From contig DATJHM010000058.1 in the NCBI GenBank assembly GCA_035493895.1, positions 1 through 19,378 of the forward strand: a stretch of DNA of 19,378 nt. Direction: 5' to 3'. Numbering within the stretch: position 1 is the stretch's first letter; the number at the start of each line of letters is the position of its first letter. A program made the translations under genes and the position numbers. Of this stretch, positions 13,519 to 19,378 are shown in pieces. Under the pieces are notes generated by a model. That model did not search any database, had not been told where the DNA came from, and worked only from the letters and a program-made list of their open reading frames with translations. The DNA comes from DATJHM01 sp035493895 (GTDB lineage Bacteria > Chloroflexota > Ktedonobacteria > Ktedonobacterales > Ktedonobacteraceae).

Positions 13519-14499
13519 ATGCAAAACGAACACACCTGGCGCACCCTTCTGACGCAACTTATTGCGGACCATATAGAACGCCAACGTATCGCGCAACAAC
13601 TGGGCATTCACCAGCTCACGCTCACACGTTGGGCAAATGGCATCTCGCAACCACGTCCAGACCTGTTACGTGCGTTCGTCCAGACATTGCCAGCGTCTCA
13701 GGAAGAGCTACGCACGTTACTGCTTCGGGACTACCCCGATCTCCTGGAAGAGCCCGGCAACCAGGAATTACAGGCGATACCCTCTCCGTTCTATGCCCGC
13801 GTCTTTCATGCCCATACCACGCTACCGCCACAGTTGCGCGAGGTTTCCGTCAGCCTCCTTATTTTGCAACAAATGCTTATGCATCTCGATCCACGTCGCA
13901 TAGGCACGATGATCTTTCTCGCCCGTTGCATGCCCTCTACAAACGGTTACACGCATAGCTTGCGCCAGACCCTTGGGCGGGCCAGCGGGCCCTGGGAACG
14001 ACTCATAGAGCAGCAAGAATTGGATCAGCAAACCATTTTTTTTGGCGCAGAATCCCAGCCAGGCTATACCGTTGTCACCGGTCGTCTGGCCCTGATCACC
14101 CAGAGACAAAATAAAGACATGGAATTTCCAGCCATCGCATTTCCAGCCGAGAAAAGCGCCCTGACCATCCCGCTTCTCCTCGCAGACCGCGTCGCAGGCT
14201 GCGTCTGTCTGCTGAGTACCCAGCCACATTATTTCACGCAAGAACGAATCAGCCTTGTAGAGCAGTATGCAAACGTATTAACCACAACCCTCAATACGCT
14301 CGATTTTTACCAGTTGCATACCATCAAACTGGGTATTTTTCCGCCCCGCGAACTACAATGGCCCGTTCTTACCACATTCCAGCAGCGACTGACGAAATAC
14401 CTGTTACAACACACGATGACAAGGGAAGCAGCGGAGCAACGCGTCTGGCTAGATATCGAAACGGAATTACTACAAATAGCCCAGATCTCCTCGCACTAA
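13519..14499 (+). CDS. HTH plus GAF-like sensor regulator
   Basis: The 326-residue protein has an N-terminal XRE-like helix-turn-helix (residues ~18-50: RIAQQLGIHQLTLTRWANGI). The central and C-terminal part (about 120-280) has the pattern of a GAF domain (FFGAESQPGY, ALTIPLLLADRVAGCVCLLS, FTQERISLVEQYANVLTTTL). It is likely a one-component regulator that senses a small ligand; the ligand is unknown. CGGAG a few bases before ATG 13519 supports the start. It is 35 nt upstream of a methyltransferase gene and probably co-transcribed with it from the strong promoter at 13395. I am sure of the architecture class, less so of the GAF label. Confidence 0.8.
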   Translation: MQNEHTWRTLLTQLIADHIERQRIAQQLGIHQLTLTRWANGISQPRPDLLRAFVQTLPASQEELRTLLLRDYPDLLEEPGNQELQAIPSPFYARVFHAHTTLPPQLREVSVSLLILQQMLMHLDPRRIGTMIFLARCMPSTNGYTHSLRQTLGRASGPWERLIEQQELDQQTIFFGAESQPGYTVVTGRLALITQRQNKDMEFPAIAFPAEKSALTIPLLLADRVAGCVCLLSTQPHYFTQERISLVEQYANVLTTTLNTLDFYQLHTIKLGIFPPRELQWPVLTTFQQRLTKYLLQHTMTREAAEQRVWLDIETELLQIAQISSH

Positions 14500-14534
14500 A
14501 CAACTACATTCCCTTTATTTCATTGGAGGACACC

Positions 14535-15404
14535 ATGACCGAGGATACGCAGACTGCCCGTGCAGGGCATACCTATATTCTTGATATCGAAAGTGGAGCA
14601 GAGACGGCGCGCCTGATCGATCAAGATCGCATGATCACAGGAGGCATGGGCGGCGTGCTGGCCGAGCAAAAGGACCTCTCGAACATTGCCGCCGTGCTCG
14701 ATCTTGCCTGTGGTCCCGGCGGCTGGACGCAGGAAGTTGCGCTGAACTATCCACAGATGGAAGTCACGGGCATTGATATCAGCAACACCATGATCACCTA
14801 CGCCCAGAGCATGGCAAAGGTGCGCGGCCTCAACAATGTTCATTTCCAGATCATGAACGTCCTCAAGCCCCTGGATTTTCCCGCTGCTTCCTTTGATCTT
14901 GTCAATATACGCTTCATCGCCAGCTTCATGAATCCCATCGCCTGGGGTCCTCTGCTTGCCGAATGTCGACGGATCTTACGGCCAGGAGGAATCCTGCGCC
15001 TCACCGAGAACGATTGGATCAGTTATGTAAATGCACCCAGCATGTATACGCTGGGCGAGTTGAGCCTGAAAGCCATGACCCGCAGCAAGCGTAGTTACGG
15101 TACTGGAACCTGGAATGGCGTCCTGATCCCCTTCCTCCTCCAATACTGTCGAGAGGCCGGATTAGTCCACATACAAAAGCAAGCGCACGTCATCGACTAT
15201 TCCTTTGGCACTATCGCCCATAGCCTGTTTTATCAGGATTGGCTGGTCGTCACTCAGCTTATGCGGCCCTTCCTGGTCTCTACCGGTGTGGCGACAGCAG
15301 CCGAACTGGAGGCACTATGCGAACAGTGTTTTACGGAGATGCGTGAAGAGCACTTCTGTGGATTTTTCCCCTATTACACCATCTGGGGCTACACTCCTGA
15401 GTGA
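14535..15404 (+). CDS. SAM-dependent methyltransferase (class I)
   Basis: The 289-residue protein has a class I Rossmann methyltransferase domain: motif I VLDLACGPGG (54-63), acidic residue D81 in VTGIDIS, DVLKPLDFPAASFDLV, and the post-III segment RRILRPGGILRLTE. The C-terminal ~100 residues have no recognised function and presumably define the substrate. GGAGGA at 14525-14530 and the next ATG (14535) set the start; the open frame runs further upstream but into the preceding gene's 3' end. Partner of the HTH-GAF gene; its 3' end is only 7 nt from that of a convergent methyltransferase gene. Confidence 0.9.
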   Translation: MTEDTQTARAGHTYILDIESGAETARLIDQDRMITGGMGGVLAEQKDLSNIAAVLDLACGPGGWTQEVALNYPQMEVTGIDISNTMITYAQSMAKVRGLNNVHFQIMNVLKPLDFPAASFDLVNIRFIASFMNPIAWGPLLAECRRILRPGGILRLTENDWISYVNAPSMYTLGELSLKAMTRSKRSYGTGTWNGVLIPFLLQYCREAGLVHIQKQAHVIDYSFGTIAHSLFYQDWLVVTQLMRPFLVSTGVATAAELEALCEQCFTEMREEHFCGFFPYYTIWGYTPE

Positions 15405-15411
15405 GACCATT

Positions 15412-16188
15412 TCACGAGACACGCTCGTAAGCAAGCTGGCGCATCCCCCACGTAATCATGCTTTCCTGCGTGGGAGTTGCGGCCAGCGCCTGCAACTCCT
15501 GCTCCAGCTGTTCAATCAGGTCTGAGGAATAGTGTTGCTGAATAAATGGCTGCTTTTTCCAGGTCACGATGTTCATGGAAAACATCCTGGCAGCCTGCGA
15601 GGTAGAAACCGGCAAGCGATAGACCCGACTCATCTGGCGTTGCAAACCATCAGCGATGTGCATTGTATCCAGGAAAGAACCGATATACAGCTGATTAGCC
15701 TGCTGTGCCAGGAGCGCAGCCACGATCTCCAGATAGAGGCGGAATGGCGCATAGTCTGTCTGAATCCACTCGACCTCTTCCAATAACAAGAGACCATGTG
15801 GACGCAATTGCGTCTGCCAGCGCTCGATCACCGCAGCTGGAGTTTGCAGATGAGTCAGGAGCATACGACAGAACAGAACATCGCTCTGCTCAATGGGGAA
15901 GGGCACCTGCGTCACATCATGAGCCAGAAACGACAGGTGCTCAGGAGCATTTGCGCGTGCCAGCGTAAGAAAATAGGCCGAACTGTCGATGCCAATCGCC
16001 TTCTCACAGCGAGTCGTATCCGCCAGCAGACGCGTCGTGTAGCCGGGTCCGCACCCCAGATCGACAGCCAGTTGTGGCACCGTTTTCACGACATCTTGCA
16101 TAAACGCGCGGCTGGCCGGAGCAAACACATCCGCGAGCACCTGTAATCTTTGCGCCGCTATATCGGTATCCTTAAAAAGATACGTCAT
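15412..16188 (-). CDS. SAM-dependent methyltransferase (class I, trans-aconitate methyltransferase-like)
   Basis: The 258-residue protein shows motif I AVDLGCGPGY (41-50), D68 in AIGIDSS, and the segments DVTQVPFPIEQSDVLFCRMLLTHL (read in two parts) and LRPHGLLLLEEVEW. The fold is class I methyltransferase of the Methyltransf_11/25 group; the substrate is unknown. AGGA lies 5 nt before ATG 16188. It differs clearly from the neighbouring methyltransferase at 14535 and is convergent with it, so it is not a recent tandem duplicate. A TATACT -10 is seen upstream (16217-16222). Confidence 0.9.
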   Translation of the reverse strand: MTYLFKDTDIAAQRLQVLADVFAPASRAFMQDVVKTVPQLAVDLGCGPGYTTRLLADTTRCEKAIGIDSSAYFLTLARANAPEHLSFLAHDVTQVPFPIEQSDVLFCRMLLTHLQTPAAVIERWQTQLRPHGLLLLEEVEWIQTDYAPFRLYLEIVAALLAQQANQLYIGSFLDTMHIADGLQRQMSRVYRLPVSTSQAARMFSMNIVTWKKQPFIQQHYSSDLIEQLEQELQALAATPTQESMITWGMRQLAYERVS

Positions 16189-16216
16189 ATGTTCCTGTGA
16201 TCCTTTCTTACGGTAC

Positions 16217-16222
16217 AGTATA
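16217..16222 (-). promoter_or_regulatory. Putative -10 box of the minus-strand methyltransferase
   Basis: The minus strand reads TATACT about 30 nt before the start codon. At 17 nt spacing the -35 candidate is TTTGCT, a poor match, so this is tentative. Confidence 0.3.
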
Positions 16223-16420
16223 AACTACAACGAAATCATAGCAAAATGCGCGTCTCACGACAAACGCACATATAGATAAAATAGCCACAAAAATGGATGG
16301 GGCGATGCGGAACCGCGAAAAATCATATACAATAAAGACCTGCAAGTCATTTTCGCGAGAGGGAGGGCTTCTTGCCTATCCTTTACAGCAAAACCAGGCC
16401 TAAAGGAGTCAGGAAGACTT

Positions 16421-16801
16421 ATGCGCAGTTTAACTCTATCTCTCATGCCACAAAAATATGCTGTCTGCGAGCTTCAGCCCAACGGACATATTCCCACCTG
16501 GGCATTGATCGGCGACTTCGTCTCACTCACCCGCACGGATCACGAACTCTCGGTTGTATGCATGCAGGAGAACGTGCCCGATACAATCCAGGCAGAGCGG
16601 GATTGGCGTTGCGTGCAGGTGCAGGGATCATTCGATTTTTCGCTCGCAGGCGTCCATGTTTCGCTGGCCGTTCCACTCGCCGAAGCAAATATCAGTACGC
16701 TTGCCATCGCAACCTATGCCACCGACTATATACTTATTAAAGAAAATGACCTCGAACGCGCTTTAGAGGTACTACGAAACGCAGGCCATACCTTTCAGTA
16801 A
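16421..16801 (+). CDS. ACT-domain protein (COG3603-like)
   Basis: This 126-residue protein resembles the small stand-alone ACT-domain proteins with the pattern YAVCELQP..IPTWA, FVSLTRTDHELSVVC, DWRCVQVQGSFDFSLAGV, LAEANISTLAIATYATDYILIKENDLERALEVL. ACT domains bind amino acids and regulate metabolic enzymes; no enzyme is fused here, so its target is unknown. Upstream are AAGGAG (about 12 nt away) and AGGAAG (closer), giving a good ribosome site for ATG 16421. It is divergent from the methyltransferase at 15412 and followed by a terminator-like hairpin. Confidence 0.88.
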   Translation: MRSLTLSLMPQKYAVCELQPNGHIPTWALIGDFVSLTRTDHELSVVCMQENVPDTIQAERDWRCVQVQGSFDFSLAGVHVSLAVPLAEANISTLAIATYATDYILIKENDLERALEVLRNAGHTFQ

Positions 16802-16835
16802 GCATCCCACGTATTTTTTATCCATCCAATCTGCA

Positions 16836-16886
16836 AAAACCTCCGCCTTGTACGTACATTGTACATAGGAGCGAGGTTTTCTTCTT
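16836..16886 (+). terminator. Probable terminator after the ACT gene
   Basis: AAAACCTC (16836-16843) pairs with GAGGTTTT (16873-16880). An inner stem TGTAC/GTACA closes the long loop. The right arm ends in TTTT followed by CTTCTT, fitting an intrinsic terminator on the plus strand. Confidence 0.65.
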
Positions 16887-16935
16887 GTGTGCTCTTCCGC
16901 AATACGACACAAGAAACCGCTCATGGCCATATCTG

Positions 16936-17033
16936 AAAAGCGGGATCATCCCTAAAAATGAAAGCAAAAAATACGAAAAGACACACAAGAAATATTACAA
17001 ATATCCTATAGAAATGCCTCGATTCCCGCTTTT
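16936..17033. repeat. Long-range 10-bp inverted repeat with 78-nt interior
   Basis: AAAAGCGGGA (16936-16945) and its exact complement TCCCGCTTTT (17024-17033) flank 78 nt, and the right arm runs into more T residues. A second perfect palindrome, GGGAT-C-ATCCC (16942-16952), overlaps the left arm. It could be a structured small RNA or a terminator pair; no coding is visible. The rest of the gap between 16887 and 17230 is AT-rich and otherwise featureless, apart from the promoter listed next. Confidence 0.5.
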
Positions 17034-17153
17034 TTGGTCTCTATTGTTACCCAGCGAATAGAAGCCAGTTCTAATAGTTATACAACGACACATAAAGCTC
17101 ACAAAAGAACTACGCGAGAATCATAAAAAGGGCTTGTTTTTTGTCTGTAGCGT

Positions 17154-17184
17154 TTGAAATATGAGCAGAGAGATATCCTATAAT
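17154..17184 (+). promoter_or_regulatory. Putative promoter of the flippase-like gene
   Basis: A perfect TATAAT (17179-17184) lies about 45 nt before the start codon. TTGAAA (17154-17159) is a fair -35, but the 19-nt spacer is long. Confidence 0.5.
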
Positions 17185-17230
17185 TTTCGCAGGCTCACAG
17201 GCAAAATGCAGCTATCACGCGAGGTTTTAC

Positions 17231-18841
17231 ATGCAATCACCAAATCCATATATAAATTCGAATAACACAACGCAAAGACGTCAATCTCCGCAGGGAGGAC
17301 TCTTCAAATCGCCACTGCCATTTCACCATCACGATATGGGTGTGAATGCGGAAGATGAAAGTTTCTCTACGCTCGATATTGCGGAGCGGCCCACGTTGCG
17401 CTATGCAGCAATATCCCCAAGAGATACTGGAGCGCATCTTCCCTATCAGCAGCTTGACGTAGCGTTAGAGGCCGACTTTGATAGCAATCATATGAGCGCA
17501 GTGCGCTTGATGCAGTTCAGTGGCGTCCTCCAGGCAGTACATGCCCCGACAGACAATCCGGGGCAAAAGTTTGGCGAGCGGCCGCCGCCAGTGCAGGCCA
17601 GAGAAAGCAGTACCTCGGGGATGCATCTCCCCATCACGGTTTCGCATGTTCCTGCATCTTATGCGGAACAACCCTTCTCATCCGAAGAACTATTTCAAAT
17701 CTCGCAATCGCTTCGTGTCGTCGTGCCACCTAAGCCACAAGCAGCCTGGAAAACGTTCCTGAATCAGCCCGCCGTGAAAGTCATTCTGGGCATTGGTGTA
17801 GGTCTGCTCATGCTACTGCTGGTCTCGCGCATCGTCAATATCCCACAGACGATTAGTGTGCTCCAGACGCATCTCACCACAACGCAGGGTATCATTGACG
17901 CCCTCCTGACCACCCTTGCTTTTATGGCCGCCTTCACTATTCGAGGGACGCGCTGGAGCCTATTTTTACGTCCAATCACCAAAGTGAGTATTTTTAAAGT
18001 TATCCGTATCTATTGGGTAGGCGTCTTTATTAACGTCCTCTTACCTGTCCAGGGAGGCGAGGTTGCGAAGAGTTTGATGTTAAGAAGCGTCACAGGCACC
18101 CCTGTCAGTCAATCGCTGCCAACGGTGGCGATGGATAAATCGCTTGACCTGATGCCTGCACTTGTGATTATGGCCGTCGTCGCCTTTATTCCGGGCATTC
18201 ATATGAATATCACGCTCTGGCTGATTCTCGGTCTGGTGAGCAGTATTCTTCTCGGCGTAATCTTCGTTGTCGCCCTGACCGCCTGGAATCGGGTTGTTGC
18301 CATCGCCTTGATCAGAAAAGTCTGTGGCCTGCTTCCCAAAGGAGTTGGCAGCAAGATCGAGGGATTCGCGATGGGCTTTATCGACTCGTTACTGGCAGGA
18401 GTAAGTCGGCCTAAAACCTTTATTCCGGCCGCATTGCTCACCTGTCTGGCAATCTCCTGCGACGGCCTCTTTGCGTGGTTTGCCTTCAAAACGGTGGGTG
18501 TGGCGAATATGAGCTTCGGCACGGCAATGTTTGGTTATACCGTCTTCAACATGTTCAGCATCATCCCCAGCCCTCCCGGCGGCGTAGGGAGCAATGAGTT
18601 CTACGGCACGCTGGTCTTCGGGCAACTGTTAGGCTTCGACAAACAGGGTGTTCTGGCAATGTTCTTCTTCTCGCATCCTTTAACAGCCTTGATTATGGCT
18701 ACCATCGGACTGATCTGTCTGAGCAGTCTGGGTCTGAAACTCTCCACCGCCCTCAAGGCACCACCCAGCGATACACCAAAGCCTCCTCCCCACAACGGAG
18801 GGCAAAAGCCAGTCACGCAGAAGCAGATGGCAATGGTCTGA
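17231..18841 (+). CDS. Flippase-like (LPG synthase TM/UPF0104) membrane protein with long N-terminal tail
   Basis: The 536-residue protein belongs to the YbhN/AglD/MprF-TM family of multi-pass membrane proteins, some of which move lipids across the membrane. Family motifs are RGTRW (238-242), LLPVQGGEVAK (270-280) and IPSPPGGVGSNE near residue 440. Hydrophobic segments begin near 183 (VKVILGIGVGLLMLLLV) and continue, about eight in total. The first ~178 residues are soluble, rich in Pro, Gln, Ser and His, with no recognised domain, and look disordered; family members normally start within a few residues of the first membrane helix. The C-terminal tail is Pro/Lys rich. GCGAGG precedes the ATG. 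A strong terminator follows. Confidence 0.9.
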   Translation: MQSPNPYINSNNTTQRRQSPQGGLFKSPLPFHHHDMGVNAEDESFSTLDIAERPTLRYAAISPRDTGAHLPYQQLDVALEADFDSNHMSAVRLMQFSGVLQAVHAPTDNPGQKFGERPPPVQARESSTSGMHLPITVSHVPASYAEQPFSSEELFQISQSLRVVVPPKPQAAWKTFLNQPAVKVILGIGVGLLMLLLVSRIVNIPQTISVLQTHLTTTQGIIDALLTTLAFMAAFTIRGTRWSLFLRPITKVSIFKVIRIYWVGVFINVLLPVQGGEVAKSLMLRSVTGTPVSQSLPTVAMDKSLDLMPALVIMAVVAFIPGIHMNITLWLILGLVSSILLGVIFVVALTAWNRVVAIALIRKVCGLLPKGVGSKIEGFAMGFIDSLLAGVSRPKTFIPAALLTCLAISCDGLFAWFAFKTVGVANMSFGTAMFGYTVFNMFSIIPSPPGGVGSNEFYGTLVFGQLLGFDKQGVLAMFFFSHPLTALIMATIGLICLSSLGLKLSTALKAPPSDTPKPPPHNGGQKPVTQKQMAMV

Positions 18842-18885
18842 CGAACACATCGAAAGAAGCAGATATACCATCGAGATCGAGAGCG

Positions 18886-18917
18886 ATGCCCGCAGTGATT
18901 TTTCCTGCGGGCATTTC
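18886..18917 (+). terminator. Intrinsic terminator after the flippase-like gene
   Basis: A perfect 10-bp stem, ATGCCCGCAG (18886-18895) with CTGCGGGCAT (18905-18914), has a 9-nt loop and is followed by TTTCT. It lies between two convergent genes and stops 2 nt before the stop codon of the PsiE-like gene, so it may serve both strands. Confidence 0.85.
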
Positions 18918-19378
18918 TATGGCCTGATCCCCGACTGATCTTCGATATACTTGCCCAGGAGCTTCAACGTGATGCCAAGCGCCAGAATAACGGCGGCATT
19001 GACCCCTAATTCGATGATTGAATTCGTAAAATCAACGCCGCTTACCTGTTCTATGGAGAGTCTGGCCCCAATAGAAAGGATGCTTCGTGTCGCCGAAACA
19101 ATACCAATAAAAAGAAAAGGACGTAATGAAGTCGTATGAGACTTGAGATAGTGAACAATCGTGCCCAGTACTTCCATGATAATCAGTACCAGGAGCAGTT
19201 CTGAAACGAACTGAATCACGGACGATGCAAGCGCGATCGAGGTGGTACGAGCAGCAAACGCTATTTTCAGGTGCGTAATAAAATCCCAAAAGCTATAGGC
19301 AAGCGCACAAATTGCGGCTATAAGAAAGCAGAGACCGACAATAGCATAGACCAGACTATCAACACGATCTAAAAGGTC
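18917..19378 (-). CDS. PsiE-like membrane protein, 5' end beyond the window
   Basis: The reading frame is open from the right window edge to a TAG at 18917-18919, giving the last 153 residues of a protein whose start lies outside. A GTG at 19219 is internal: the frame upstream continues as a membrane segment (LVYAIVGLCFLIAAICALAY). Four hydrophobic stretches fit the PsiE family (phosphate-starvation-inducible E): that one, ELLLVLIIMEVLGTIVHYL, LRPFLFIGIVSATRSIL and ELGVNAAVILALGITLKLL. The E in LIIMEVL and R in SATRSIL match the family pattern as I remember it. Function is not well known. Convergent with the flippase-like gene. Confidence 0.82.
   Translation of the reverse strand, partial: DLLDRVDSLVYAIVGLCFLIAAICALAYSFWDFITHLKIAFAARTTSIALASSVIQFVSELLLVLIIMEVLGTIVHYLKSHTTSLRPFLFIGIVSATRSILSIGARLSIEQVSGVDFTNSIIELGVNAAVILALGITLKLLGKYIEDQSGIRP

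Noticed and set aside
18917..19219. A complete 100-residue gene starting at GTG 19219
   Set aside because: The same frame is open to the window edge and encodes another membrane helix of the PsiE family, so the gene is truncated by the window rather than short.

Overview
The window looks like chromosomal DNA of a filamentous, soil-type Chloroflexota (Ktedonobacterales-like). The reasons are indirect: about 50% GC, a soluble Ser/Thr kinase whose N-terminus (GQQLGDYILLRLLGRGSEAD) I associate with that group, a hydrogenase-maturation operon containing sugar-isomerase-type genes, and many short palindromic or tandem repeats. No rRNA, tRNA, transposase or CRISPR array was seen. The taxonomic call is inference.

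Left part (1-7248): about 585 bases of repeats hold no credible gene. There is a palindromic 14/15-nt tandem array at the left edge, then a ~127-bp block present twice. Next comes a tightly coupled plus-strand operon for [NiFe]-hydrogenase maturation: hypF, hypC, a SIS-domain gene, a second atypical hypC-like gene, a second SIS-domain gene, hypD, hypE. HypF and HypE make the cyanide ligand; HypC and HypD assemble the Fe(CN)2(CO) unit. The two SIS proteins and the second HypC lie between hypC and hypD with ATGA-type overlaps, so they are probably made in step with the HypCD scaffold. hypA, hypB and the hydrogenase structural genes are not in the window. hypF carries two in-frame copies of a 40-bp palindromic element.

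Middle (7249-11932): a minus-strand PadR-family repressor is divergent from a three-gene plus-strand operon for a cytoplasmic molybdenum hydroxylase of the PaoABC/YagTSR type ([2Fe-2S] subunit, FAD subunit with an extra Fe-S cysteine set, Mo-cofactor subunit). The shared promoter has a perfect TTGACA, a TATGCT -10 and a PadR-style ATATGT-N9-ACATAT inverted repeat on top of both promoters. The operon ends in a perfect 16-bp inverted repeat, followed by a 16-nt sequence repeated three times.

Right part (11930-19378): a minus-strand Ser/Thr protein kinase; an unusually long AT-rich gap; an HTH plus GAF-like regulator followed by a SAM methyltransferase; a second, convergent SAM methyltransferase; an ACT-domain protein; an intergenic stretch with a terminator and a long-range inverted repeat; a flippase-like (LPG synthase TM/UPF0104) membrane protein with a long N-terminal tail; and the C-terminal part of a PsiE-like membrane protein that runs off the right edge.
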